Shown here piece by piece: positions 24,385 through 32,549 of a DNA stretch of 33,286 nt. The notes under the pieces are model-generated. The model had not been told where the DNA came from and did not search any database. It saw only the letters and a program-made list of their open reading frames with translations. The DNA comes from a virus: the IMG/VR virus record IMGVR_UViG_3300033145_001790, positions 1-33,286 of that record, one strand, 5' to 3'. The first letter of the stretch is position 1, and every line of letters begins with the position of its first letter. The translations under genes were made by a program, and so were the position numbers.

Positions 24385-25242
24385 TTAAGCAGCTCCTGTT
24401 TCAGGAATTAATTCAACATAAAATTGTTTGTTAAATTTTGTGGTAGATATTACATAATTATTAAAGCAGTTTGGAATATTTATCATAGAAACTAAATTAA
24501 ATATTATATCATTACTATTAAGTAATGTTTTTGCTGGAACAATTTTTTCACAAATTGGTGAATCTTTTGTTCCGACACACATATTAATTTTGGAAGTTTT
24601 ATTCGCTTTTAAAATTGGTAAAATATTATTAGCGAGATTTATTAGTTGATCTTCGCCAGGTACTGAATCATAAATAATATCTTTCTTTCTTTTAATAAAT
24701 TTTTTTAAATAATCTAAATCAAATTTATGAACACTTTGATCTAATATACAATCTCGAATTTGATTATTGTCTATTAAATTTGCAAAAATAATTGAAGCAT
24801 TTCTTAAATCATTTTTTGTTAAATAAGTAATATATTTTCCTTTATGTTGTTTTTCATAATAAACATTTCTTCGACAATCTATAATTAAATATCTTGAAGA
24901 AATATATAATCGGGTATCAATAGATTTACCTCGATTATATGTATAATCTCTACAATCTATAAGGATATCATATTTGGGGATTTTAGTTACATTTTCTATA
25001 TATTTTTTATTAATTTTTTTAATAATAATATCTTCATTTTTATTTTTTATAATATTTTCTAAAGCATCAACTTTTAATATTCCGACATCTTTTTTTCTAT
25101 AAATTGTATTTTTTAAATTATTATCTTCAATAATATCATGATCAATTAAAATTAGTTCATTAATTTTTTCTAAATTAGAAATATAATTAGCAACATAACC
25201 ACCAAGAGACCCAATTCCTATAACAGCAATTTTTTTATACAT
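24385..25242 (-). CDS. ThiF/E1-like adenylating enzyme 1
   Basis: 285 residues with an N-terminal Rossmann nucleotide site, IAVIGIGSLGGYVA (GxGxxG at about 9-14). The E1/ThiF signatures follow: LIDHDIIEDNNL (acidic residues and Asn for ATP), the Arg/Lys segment YRKKDVGILKVDALE, and LIDCRDYTYNR, matching the Asp-x-x-Asp-Asn-x-x-x-Arg pattern. Such enzymes adenylate the C-terminal Gly of ubiquitin-like or sulfur-carrier proteins. A CxxC zinc site is not obvious and the catalytic Cys is uncertain (DSPICEKIVPAKTLL near 240 is one candidate). It is coupled to the HPN-Cys protein downstream and is clearly distinct from the second ThiF at 26682-27359. Confidence 0.8.
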   Translation of the reverse strand: MYKKIAVIGIGSLGGYVANYISNLEKINELILIDHDIIEDNNLKNTIYRKKDVGILKVDALENIIKNKNEDIIIKKINKKYIENVTKIPKYDILIDCRDYTYNRGKSIDTRLYISSRYLIIDCRRNVYYEKQHKGKYITYLTKNDLRNASIIFANLIDNNQIRDCILDQSVHKFDLDYLKKFIKRKKDIIYDSVPGEDQLINLANNILPILKANKTSKINMCVGTKDSPICEKIVPAKTLLNSNDIIFNLVSMINIPNCFNNYVISTTKFNKQFYVELIPETGAA

Positions 25243-25265
25243 AAAATTATCCTCTCTTTTATTTC

Positions 25266-25511
25266 TTAAGAAATTGGGTTCATTAATTTTATTATCTCGT
25301 CAGTTTTATCTACTAAAAATAAAATTTCGTTTTTTGAAAGTCTCCCTGATGATCCGTATCCAATGGTTCCATCTTTTTTATTATAAGTTCTTGTAATTTG
25401 AAGTTTTGGTTCAGCCTCATTATAAGAAAAAATAATAAATTGCAAACTTCCATTTTCTTGTTCCATTTCAAAAAGTTTTATCATTTTGTCATTTTCTTTA
25501 TTATAACCCAT
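25266..25511 (-). CDS. Small protein, possibly PC4-like
   Basis: 81 residues after GGGGGGGAG. LFEMEQENGSLQFIIFSY, EPKLQITRTYNKKDGTIGYG and SSGRLSKNEILFLVDKTDEI give four strands and a C-terminal helix. The pattern 'strand-Arg-x-Tyr-x-x-x-Gly-x-x-x-x-x-x-Gly-x-x-Leu-(T/S)-x-x-E' recalls the PC4/YdbC single-stranded DNA-binding coactivator fold. That would suit a gene close to rpoC, but the similarity is faint. The run of seven G in its ribosome site is unusual in this AT-rich genome. Confidence 0.6.
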   Translation of the reverse strand: MGYNKENDKMIKLFEMEQENGSLQFIIFSYNEAEPKLQITRTYNKKDGTIGYGSSGRLSKNEILFLVDKTDEIIKLMNPIS

Positions 25512-25548
25512 ATAATCTTCTCCCCCCCTATAAATTTATATTTTTTTA

Positions 25549-25582
25549 ATAGTGAGATTATACATAAATATAATCTCACTAT
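25549..25582 (-). terminator. Perfect 14-bp inverted repeat between genes
   Basis: ATAGTGAGATTATA (25549-25562) pairs perfectly with 25569-25582 across a 6-base loop, directly after the stop of the 178-residue gene. On the minus strand the stem is preceded by TTTTTT and followed by AAAAAAA, so the U-run needed for minus-strand termination is absent. It may be an RNA-stabilising stem or an operator. Confidence 0.5.
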
Positions 25583-25588
25583 AAAAAA

Positions 25589-26125
25589 TTATTTTAACAT
25601 AGACATTTCATCTGCGGTCAACTCTGATTTATATGAAGCTTTAAAATTAAACAATTTATGAGTTTCTCTAATAGAATAATTTCTCGGAATTTTAAAAAAC
25701 ATTTTTAACTTTTTTCCATTTTGAATTTTTTTAATATAAAATGTATCTATTAATGGAATTATTTGTTTTTCAAAATATTTAAAATCATTTTTATTTTTTA
25801 TATTAAATTTTCTGGAAATATTTTTTTGTTTCCATCTATGAGAATTCATAATTTCAATTTTTAAAGAATCTTTTTTCTCTTCAATAGCTTTTAGTGCTCG
25901 TGATAATGATTTACTTCTTCCTTTTTTCTTATTAAAAGTATCAAGAACAGAACATATTGATACACCCCTTGACATAACCTCATTATTTTCATCTAAAAAT
26001 AAACATACCGTACAAACATTATTTACTAATTCTGTTTTATAATAATAATATTTTATTCTTTTAACTCTAATTTTTTTAAGATATTGTTCAAAGTTAAGTT
26101 TTTGATCTTTCTTAACTTTTTTCAT
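25589..26125 (-). CDS. Hypothetical protein with RGVSICS...GRSKSLSRALKA motif
   Basis: 178 residues with a perfect AAGGAGG site. The N-terminus is Lys-rich; LVNNVCTVCLFLDENNEVMS leads into RGVSICSVLDTFNKKKGRSK and SLSRALKAIEEK at about residues 53-84. This segment has the look of a conserved signature seen in phage and plasmid proteins that I cannot name. The rest is basic and mixed alpha/beta (FFKIPRNYSIRETHKLFNF). It lies between the two halves of the ubiquitin-like region and is bounded by hairpins on both sides. Function unknown; a link to conjugation is only positional. Confidence 0.65.
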   Translation of the reverse strand: MKKVKKDQKLNFEQYLKKIRVKRIKYYYYKTELVNNVCTVCLFLDENNEVMSRGVSICSVLDTFNKKKGRSKSLSRALKAIEEKKDSLKIEIMNSHRWKQKNISRKFNIKNKNDFKYFEKQIIPLIDTFYIKKIQNGKKLKMFFKIPRNYSIRETHKLFNFKASYKSELTADEMSMLK

Positions 26126-26141
26126 TTTCTTCCTCCTTAAT

Positions 26142-26185
26142 AAAAATTAAAGGGAATATTTTCATATCCCCTTTAATTTTTTAAT
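26142..26185 (-). terminator. Terminator-like hairpin after the ubiquitin-like gene
   Basis: AAATTAAAGGG (26144-26154) pairs perfectly with CCCTTTAATTT (26169-26179), 14-base loop, with A-runs and T-runs outside. On the minus strand the stem is followed by UUUUU. It closes the cassette 30780-26205. The next gene starts only 17 bases further on, leaving no room for a promoter, so termination is presumably partial. Confidence 0.8.
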
Positions 26186-26204
26186 TAATAATTCTTAATT
26201 GTTT

Positions 26205-26663
26205 TTAACCCTTTTTTCCAGCCGGTTTAATAAATTCAAGAATATCACCATCTTTTAAAACATATCCATCTAATACTTCTTTTCCATTAACCAAACCTTT
26301 TGACATACGAGCTACATTTAAAACTTCACGTAGAAATTCTGAAACAACACCAACTGATTTTCCAACTACTGGAAATTTCCCAGAAGAAGCTCCAGCTGAA
26401 ACTTGAATTGTTGTTTTTGTTTTATTCCCAAATGATGCATTCGGATTTGTTAAAGAACTTGTAAAAGATCCATCCAATCCAGTAACTTTATTATTTTGAG
26501 TTTTGGTCGTTATTTTCTTTTTAATTGATCTTGTGTTTTTAAGAATAGCTTCTATAATGATATCTTTACGTTTTTTAGTCATTCCTGGTATTTCAAGAGT
26601 ATGAACACATATTTGACGAAGTTCTACTACAGTTTTGTTTTGTAATTCTTCTTTTGTATACAT
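26205..26663 (-). CDS. Ubiquitin-like beta-grasp protein with N-terminal SAP/HeH-like domain
   Basis: 152 residues with a GAGGAG site. Residues 1-42 (VVELRQICVHTLEIPGMTKK then RKDIIIEAIL) form a helix-extended-loop-helix, SAP/HeH-like, often nucleic-acid binding. A Ser/Thr/Asn-rich linker follows. Residues 84-147 read as a beta-grasp: two strands, a helix (VSEFLREVLNV), then LVNGKEVLDGYVLKDGDILE and FIKP, as in ThiS/MoaD and ubiquitin-like folds. The C-terminus is PAGKKG. A terminal Gly is needed for E1 activation, and PRTRC protein C, as I recall it, also ends in Gly-x-Lys-Gly. It lies directly after a ThiF gene and a JAB gene. Role as a conjugated modifier is inferred. Confidence 0.75.
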   Translation of the reverse strand: MYTKEELQNKTVVELRQICVHTLEIPGMTKKRKDIIIEAILKNTRSIKKKITTKTQNNKVTGLDGSFTSSLTNPNASFGNKTKTTIQVSAGASSGKFPVVGKSVGVVSEFLREVLNVARMSKGLVNGKEVLDGYVLKDGDILEFIKPAGKKG

Positions 26664-26681
26664 ATAAAAAACTCCTCTCTT

Positions 26682-27359
26682 TTAGTTTTTACAAATTCTT
26701 TTTTTAGAATCTGCTTTCATGGTTAAAATATCAAAATAAATTTCACAAAATTGGTAATTTTTTTTTACAATAACATTATAAAATGCCCAACACATAATAG
26801 TTGCAACACCCAAATTAGTAAAGAGTAACTGTGGTTCTGATTTTGAAAGTTCTTCACATGACATTTCATCTGGATGTTTATCATCTGGATTTTTAATTTC
26901 TTGATGATAATCACATAAACTTGGTGTAATATTTTCACCTCCTTTTCTTATATAAATTTGTACATTACCATCTATAAAATCATTCCCCCCAGAAATAAGA
27001 ATAATTTCATCAAGACAATTGCAATAATTTGAAATCAATTGTCGAGTCTTATGATTATCAACTCCTAATAAAACAATATCTTTATTTTGAATAATAGTAG
27101 ATATATTTTCATCATTAACATATTGATTAATTGAATTAATTTTTAATTGTTTAAATTTAATTTCAAGTTCTTTGGTTTTAACTTCAGCTTTATTTCCAAT
27201 ATAATTAAAATCTTGTCTTTCATAATTTTTTAATTCATATTGGTCTCCATCTACTAAAGTAATATTTATATCATTCTCCTTCGAATAATTAAGAAATTTA
27301 CATAATTTATCAGTTAAAATTGACCCAATTCCACCAAGACCAATAATTTTAATATTCAT
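26682..27359 (-). CDS. ThiF/E1-like adenylating enzyme 2, PRTRC-ThiF-like
   Basis: 225 residues. IKIIGLGGIGSILTDKL gives the GxGGxG nucleotide loop at 7-12. LVDGDQYELKNYERQDF (35-51) supplies the acidic/Asn residues and the Arg finger, followed by a Lys near 59-61. VLLGVDNHKTR is the second ATP-site segment and ISGGNDFIDGNVQ follows. The C-terminal MSCEELSKSEPQLLFTNLGV (166-185), with Cys168, matches the Ser-Cys...Gln-x-Leu-Phe-x-Asn-x-x-Val-Ala pattern I recall from PRTRC-system ThiF proteins. It probably adenylates the C-terminal Gly of the adjacent beta-grasp protein and may form a thioester on Cys168. AAGGAG precedes the ATG. Confidence 0.85.
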   Translation of the reverse strand: MNIKIIGLGGIGSILTDKLCKFLNYSKENDINITLVDGDQYELKNYERQDFNYIGNKAEVKTKELEIKFKQLKINSINQYVNDENISTIIQNKDIVLLGVDNHKTRQLISNYCNCLDEIILISGGNDFIDGNVQIYIRKGGENITPSLCDYHQEIKNPDDKHPDEMSCEELSKSEPQLLFTNLGVATIMCWAFYNVIVKKNYQFCEIYFDILTMKADSKKRICKN

Positions 27360-27371
27360 TTATTTTCTCCT

Positions 27372-28274
27372 TTATAAATAATTCATTAAATTTAAATTAT
27401 CTTCATCTTCATCAATTTCTTGAGTCATTTTTTCAAGCATTAAATCAATTTTATAATCTTTAAAAACACATTCTTTACATGGATTAAAATCATCATCAGT
27501 ATTATTATTATTGTCACTACCAAATGACAATGAATCGATTATTTTTTGATTCCTTATTCTTGAAAAATCAAAACTATTAATATTAATTGGTAATATTTCT
27601 TTTTTAGAAACATTTTTTAACCATTTTTTATTAAATTTAGCTTTTATAATATTTGAAGATTCAACTATATAAAAAATACCATCTTTATTAAATTGAACAA
27701 TACCTTGAATATATTCTCCTGGTTCTGTAATAAATCTTGACCCATTAATTACAATAGATGATGAAATACTAAATGATAAATCAGAATTATTAATATTTCC
27801 AAGAGTAATATGTAAACCATCAAATTCTTTTTCATCATGACTATCAACTCCAGAATGAAAAGCTGATAATGATCCGTGACTATGAATATCTCCTATTAAA
27901 TTATAATTAGGAATATTATTTATAGAATAGTCTAATGAACATGAAGAAACAGTTTGGGTAGGAGCATATAATTTAAATTTTTTAGACAATTCATTATAAT
28001 AAATTAATACAATTGCCTCCCCTTTATAAAGTTCATAAACTTTTCTAAAAAAAGTAATAATTTTAAGAAATTTAATTGTTGATATTTTAGGAATATTCAT
28101 TTTAGCTTTAGAAACTATATTTAAATTATTCAAAATTGAAATTTGATTAACTGGGGTAATACTTTCTAATAATCCTAATTTCTTTTTTAAAAATATCCCC
28201 TCTTTAGAAACTATATAAAAAATATCGTCTTTAGGAATTTCTTGATTTCCATCATTAATAAATATTTTAAACAT
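27372..28274 (-). CDS. JAMM/JAB metalloprotease (deconjugase-like)
   Basis: 300 residues. GDIHSHGSLSAFHSGVDSHD provides the full JAMM zinc motif: His131-x-His133, seven residues, Ser141, two residues, Asp144. Glu86 in KGEAIVLIYYNE is the likely catalytic acid. JAMM peptidases cleave isopeptide or peptide bonds next to ubiquitin-like proteins, either maturing the modifier or removing it. The N-terminal 70 residues and the C-terminal 100, including CKEC, are additional. The start overlaps the end of the 837-residue gene, and E1 and the ubiquitin-like gene follow with short gaps. This is the gene content of PRTRC-like and other bacterial ubiquitin-like operons. Confidence 0.88.
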   Translation of the reverse strand: MFKIFINDGNQEIPKDDIFYIVSKEGIFLKKKLGLLESITPVNQISILNNLNIVSKAKMNIPKISTIKFLKIITFFRKVYELYKGEAIVLIYYNELSKKFKLYAPTQTVSSCSLDYSINNIPNYNLIGDIHSHGSLSAFHSGVDSHDEKEFDGLHITLGNINNSDLSFSISSSIVINGSRFITEPGEYIQGIVQFNKDGIFYIVESSNIIKAKFNKKWLKNVSKKEILPININSFDFSRIRNQKIIDSLSFGSDNNNNTDDDFNPCKECVFKDYKIDLMLEKMTQEIDEDEDNLNLMNYL

Positions 28275-30780
28275 TTCTGATATTTATCTCCCTATCTTGT
28301 TTGAATGAAAAATTTGATGAATTATTTTTTGTATACATCCCATGAAAATTTGGAAATCCTGAAAATTTTTGACATATTGTTTGTTGTTTTTTAGTATATC
28401 TTGGAGTAATAAAACCATGATGATAATAAGGATGTTTTTGAAAATTTGAATTATAATTATTTCCTCTTATAAAATTTCTGATTTTTTCTATTTGTAAAAT
28501 ATTATTATAATAAATATATAATATACTATCTAAAAAACTATCTCCCTCAATAGAAATAAAATCTCCAGGTTGAAATTTAATTTTAGACAGATTAATCGGA
28601 GCATGTTTTAATTTTTTCCATTTAAGTGAATCATTTTGAATTAATTCAAAATTAGTTTTTAAATCACTATACCATAAAGTACAACAATTAGAACAAAGAA
28701 CTAAAGGTTCTCCTCCAGTATCTATTAAAAATCCAATAATAATGTTAATATCTTTTTTAGGAAAATTTGAAATTTGAGATTTATTAGCTCTTATTTTTGT
28801 TCCTGATACAATTCCTTTATATTCTGTTTGAATTTTTCTTATAACTCCTATATTTATTTCAATATCTATAAATTGTTTATTTTTTCGAATATAGGGAATA
28901 TGTTCTATTTCTCCCTTTTTATTTTTTAAATGTATTTCAATAATATCTTCTGTTTTATTAAAATAAAATTTATCAATTGTTTGAATATTAAACATGTTTG
29001 TTGGATTTTCCCAATCTGCTTTTACAACTTGATCTCCAATTTTAAAATTTATTTCATTATCAAAACTTGTAACTTTAAATTTTTTATTTGAGGAATCTAT
29101 GCAAAATTTGAAAACTTCTTCTAATGATGGATTCTGTAAAATTTCATTTCTTAAAAATTTAGTTTTAGTTATAAAACTTTTTTGTTTATCATTCAAAAAT
29201 AATTTCGCACCGATTCTAAAAATACGAGGACATAATTTACAATCTGTTATTTTATGAATTATAAAATTAGTACTATCAAATAATGGTATACGAATTTTAT
29301 TATTATTATTATTATCTTTAAATGTTAATATGATTTTATTTTGTATACTTATATTACACTCAATAAATGTAGCTTTTATATAGTTTGTAACTACTAATTT
29401 ATAATTATTATTTTCTAATATATAAATTTCATTTTTCTTTAATTTTATATTTTGAAATTTTGGATTTTTATTATCAAAAATAGTAGCTTCTAAATTTTTA
29501 GCTAAATAATTATCATTATTTAGAATAATTTCAAATTCACCATCTCTTGCTTTTTTAATTTTATTTACTCGTTTATAACCTTTAAATGGAAAATCAACTA
29601 TTAATATATCTCCTTTTTTGACAATAATATTATTTTTTAATTTAATAAAATCTATTTGATTTTGATTTTCTAAAAATTGATTAATATTTGATTTGAAGAT
29701 TCTATCTATTTTTAATTTTGAAAAATTATGTTCAGAATCTTCAACTTTGACATATAATGGATCGGATAATGCATCATTACCAATAAATGTTTCTATAAAA
29801 AATTCTTTTTTATTAAGTATAAAAGAATCACCAATTGATAATACTCCATTTTCAAAAGCTACTGATTCACATATATTTTCATATAATTCTTTTTTATCTT
29901 CTTTTTTATCTTCTTTTTCATCAATTTTATAAAGTCTTGTGAAAATTTTTTCAAGAGAATAAAAATTAAATGAATCATTGCATAAATTTATATTATTTTC
30001 TATTTCACATATTTCTCGACTTAAAGTATAAAAATGGGGAATCCATGAAACATCAAATATAAACATTGGATCTTTTTTAGTATTATACTCCCATGTTAAA
30101 TAATCACTAACTTCATTATTTTTTTGTGCATATTTTTCAACATGGGATATATAATCATTATTAAAAATAGCAGACCAAAATTTCAATAAAATATTATCAC
30201 ATGATTCAATTAATGTTATGTTAGATGGTTGGTCGAATACACCAAGACATACTGTTTGTTTTGAACTTATATTTAACAAATTAGCATTTAATAAATAGTC
30301 TGCTTTGCTTGATATAGGTGATAATCGAAAGAAAACTTCTAAACGAATTAATTGATTTTCTGGATTTAAAACTATAATATAAACAATATATGGAAATGAC
30401 AATAAAAATCTATATGGTTTTTTATTTTCTTTTAAGAAATTTTTAAAACCATATTTTTCTAAATGACCTGATAATTTTAATTTTTCAATAACATATTCCA
30501 TACTTAAATCAACTAAAATTGTTCTTACTCTTGGTTGGTCTTCAAGTATAACCATTTTTGAACCATCTGAATAATATTTTGAATATCTGCAATTTAAAGG
30601 GAGTATTACATCACCACTTTTCATTTTTAATTTTTCTTGAATTCTCCCTAAAAAACCTTTAGTTGATTTAATACAATCTCTTATCATTGGAATTGTATCT
30701 TTTTTATCATTTTGAGTTATTTTAGAAATTAATAAAGATGTACAATTATTATCTATTCTTATTTCTTTTAAGTCATGCAT
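28267..30780 (-). CDS. Large multidomain protein with E2-like N-terminal signature
   Basis: 837 residues with AAAGGAG upstream. Residues 55-200 include MKSGDVILPLNCRYSKYYSD, LEDQPRVRTILVDLS and FLLSFPYIVYIIVLNPENQL, then EVFFRLSPI and LLNANLLNISSKQTVCLG. Asn170 is eight positions before Cys178, the spacing between the HPN Asn and catalytic Cys of E2 enzymes, and VCLG resembles the loop of PRTRC protein B-type E2 relatives as I recall them. The remaining 600 residues are strand-rich with several SH3/KOW-like pieces (KKGDILIVDFPFKGYKRVNK; FKIGDQVVKADWENP) and isolated CxxC pairs (DCKLCPR, LCSNCC). It may combine conjugation with substrate recognition. The E2 assignment is an inference. Confidence 0.6.
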   Translation of the reverse strand: MHDLKEIRIDNNCTSLLISKITQNDKKDTIPMIRDCIKSTKGFLGRIQEKLKMKSGDVILPLNCRYSKYYSDGSKMVILEDQPRVRTILVDLSMEYVIEKLKLSGHLEKYGFKNFLKENKKPYRFLLSFPYIVYIIVLNPENQLIRLEVFFRLSPISSKADYLLNANLLNISSKQTVCLGVFDQPSNITLIESCDNILLKFWSAIFNNDYISHVEKYAQKNNEVSDYLTWEYNTKKDPMFIFDVSWIPHFYTLSREICEIENNINLCNDSFNFYSLEKIFTRLYKIDEKEDKKEDKKELYENICESVAFENGVLSIGDSFILNKKEFFIETFIGNDALSDPLYVKVEDSEHNFSKLKIDRIFKSNINQFLENQNQIDFIKLKNNIIVKKGDILIVDFPFKGYKRVNKIKKARDGEFEIILNNDNYLAKNLEATIFDNKNPKFQNIKLKKNEIYILENNNYKLVVTNYIKATFIECNISIQNKIILTFKDNNNNNKIRIPLFDSTNFIIHKITDCKLCPRIFRIGAKLFLNDKQKSFITKTKFLRNEILQNPSLEEVFKFCIDSSNKKFKVTSFDNEINFKIGDQVVKADWENPTNMFNIQTIDKFYFNKTEDIIEIHLKNKKGEIEHIPYIRKNKQFIDIEINIGVIRKIQTEYKGIVSGTKIRANKSQISNFPKKDINIIIGFLIDTGGEPLVLCSNCCTLWYSDLKTNFELIQNDSLKWKKLKHAPINLSKIKFQPGDFISIEGDSFLDSILYIYYNNILQIEKIRNFIRGNNYNSNFQKHPYYHHGFITPRYTKKQQTICQKFSGFPNFHGMYTKNNSSNFSFKQDREINIRNV

Positions 30781-30785
30781 TTTTT

Positions 30786-31160
30786 TTATTCTCCTTTTAG
30801 ATATTTCATAACTTTCGCATATTCTCTTAATATTTTTGGAGCAGAATCAAATTTATCAATATTCCATGTTTGTATTCTTTTAACTTTTTCATTACCAATA
30901 ACAAGATTTTCAGAAAACCCAGTCCATAATGATATAATATATTTTTCCTTATATTCTCTTTCAAGACTTAAAAAAGAAATTTTATTCTTTGAAATTTCTG
31001 GAACTTCTAAAGATAAAAATATATTAGCACCTTGAGGAATATATTCTGAATATTTTGTATTAAGCTGCTCTTCTTTCATAATTTTATCACATAATTCTAT
31101 AACTTGTTCATCTAATTCACTACTTTCAATTTCTTTTAAAAGTTGTTCAATAATTCCCAT
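30786..31160 (-). CDS. Hypothetical protein
   Basis: 124 residues with AAAGGAG upstream. A helical acidic N-terminus (IEQLLKEIESSELDEQVIEL) is followed by strands (GANIFLSLEVPEISK; YIISLWTGF) and a helical end (KILREYAKVMKYLKGE). No motif is recognised. It lies five bases before the E2-like gene in the transcript and may belong to that cassette. Confidence 0.65.
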   Translation of the reverse strand: MGIIEQLLKEIESSELDEQVIELCDKIMKEEQLNTKYSEYIPQGANIFLSLEVPEISKNKISFLSLEREYKEKYIISLWTGFSENLVIGNEKVKRIQTWNIDKFDSAPKILREYAKVMKYLKGE

Positions 31161-31180
31161 TTAATTAATTCTCCTTTAAA

Positions 31181-31489
31181 TTATTTTTTTATAGAATAAC
31201 GAGTTCGATCTGGAGTTTGAAGCCAATCAACATTATTAAAAGGTATTGATCTCCAACCTCTTTTTTCAAGATCATAAACATGAACAATTTTAGCTTTTTT
31301 TACTAATTTTAAAATTTTAGGAATATTTATATTTTTAGGTTTATCAGCTCTTGGAATTCTTTTAAAATCTAAAGTACAATTCATAATACGAATTGTACCA
31401 TCTTTTTTTATAAATTTTATTATTACTTCTTCTACACTTCGAATTTTTTCCCAAAATTCTATAACATCATCAATAATATCTTTTGGCAT
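31181..31489 (-). CDS. Small phage protein, possibly DUF2693-like
   Basis: 102 residues. After a helical start, IIKFIKKDGTIRIMNCTLDF, IPRADKP and IVHVYDLEKRGWRSIPF form a compact beta-fold. The Lys-Lys-Asp-Gly-Thr-x-Arg pattern followed by a short strand resembles small phage proteins of the DUF2693 type, as I recall them. No enzymatic motif is seen. It lies between the radical SAM gene and the 124-residue gene in one transcript. Confidence 0.65.
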   Translation of the reverse strand: MPKDIIDDVIEFWEKIRSVEEVIIKFIKKDGTIRIMNCTLDFKRIPRADKPKNINIPKILKLVKKAKIVHVYDLEKRGWRSIPFNNVDWLQTPDRTRYSIKK

Positions 31490-32524
31490 TTATTTTCTCC
31501 TCTTTTCTAAATGTGCAAGTTCATTAATATTACTTTTTCCTTTTGAAATTAAATTTGACATTCCCATACAAGTCCAATTACATTTTCTGCAGAATTTTAT
31601 TTTATCTAATATAATTGACGATTTTGCAAATTGTATAATTTGCATATTTTTATCAAATAAACGATTATTCAATTTTATATATTTTGGAGTATTTACTCCT
31701 CTAATTCTTAAACAAAGTCTTATAGATCCATCAGCATCAATTGTAATATTATGTAAATTATTTTCTATTTTACAATCTAAATTTGATGGAAGAATTTCTA
31801 AAACTTTATCCATATGAATTCCTAACATATGAGCATCTAATTTATCATTTCTTATTAATTGCAATTGTTCTTTAAGAATATCTGAATTATGAACTAATAA
31901 ATTTTTATCAGTAATATTTGAAAAATCATAATATGGACTTTTAGAAATATCTATAAATGTAATATCTGTATTAATATTATGTTCGCTGAGTTCTTTAACT
32001 GTTTGATATAAATATTTAACATTTTCGTTTGAAATTGTCATTTCTGCTACTAAATCTTTTATATACGGGCGAAGTGATATTAATTGAGACATTCCATAAT
32101 AACTTTTTTTAGATTGATCTGTATTTTTATCTTTATATAATGGATCAATAGAACTTGTCAATCCTTGTATATAATCAACACTTGATAAAAGAGTTTCAAT
32201 TGAATCTTGAATTCCAGGAGAATTATTTGTAATTATTGTATAATGAATATTCTTTTTATTACAATAATTTATTATTTCTGGAAGGTCTGATCTTAAAAAA
32301 GGTTCTCCTCCATAAAATATATGAAAACAATCTGGATTATGTTTTTTGAGTTTCTTTAATCCTTCAATAATATATTCAGTTGACATTTCATTTTCAATAT
32401 AATATTTCATATTAGGATATTCTGCTGGTTTATTTTTATAATTTTTTGTGATTGCACAATATGAACAATTTAAATTACATTTTCTTGTCAAAAGCCAATT
32501 TACTATATGTATTTTATTCTCCAT
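31490..32524 (-). CDS. Radical SAM enzyme with SPASM-like C-terminus
   Basis: 344 residues. CNLNCSYC gives the CxxxCxxC motif for the SAM-binding 4Fe-4S cluster (Cys16, 20, 23). YGGEPFLRSDL (71-81) is the canonical GGEP SAM-binding strand. Later strands include IITNNSPG and DITFIDIS. The C-terminal part has DCKIENN, IDADGSIRLCLRIRG and CRKCNWTCMGM, resembling a SPASM/twitch region for auxiliary clusters. Such enzymes modify peptides, proteins or cofactors. No small precursor peptide gene is obvious next to it, and QueE-type function is unlikely given the length and extra Cys. AGGAG precedes ATG 32524. Confidence 0.9.
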   Translation of the reverse strand: MENKIHIVNWLLTRKCNLNCSYCAITKNYKNKPAEYPNMKYYIENEMSTEYIIEGLKKLKKHNPDCFHIFYGGEPFLRSDLPEIINYCNKKNIHYTIITNNSPGIQDSIETLLSSVDYIQGLTSSIDPLYKDKNTDQSKKSYYGMSQLISLRPYIKDLVAEMTISNENVKYLYQTVKELSEHNINTDITFIDISKSPYYDFSNITDKNLLVHNSDILKEQLQLIRNDKLDAHMLGIHMDKVLEILPSNLDCKIENNLHNITIDADGSIRLCLRIRGVNTPKYIKLNNRLFDKNMQIIQFAKSSIILDKIKFCRKCNWTCMGMSNLISKGKSNINELAHLEKRRK

Positions 32525-32549
32525 TATTAATTCTCCTATAAAACTTAAT

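Noticed and set aside
26205-26663. The beta-grasp protein as a plain ThiS/MoaD sulfur carrier
   Set aside because: It has a SAP/HeH-like head, ends in GKKG rather than GG and is linked to a JAMM peptidase and an E2-like gene; a sulfur-carrier role is not excluded but is less likely.
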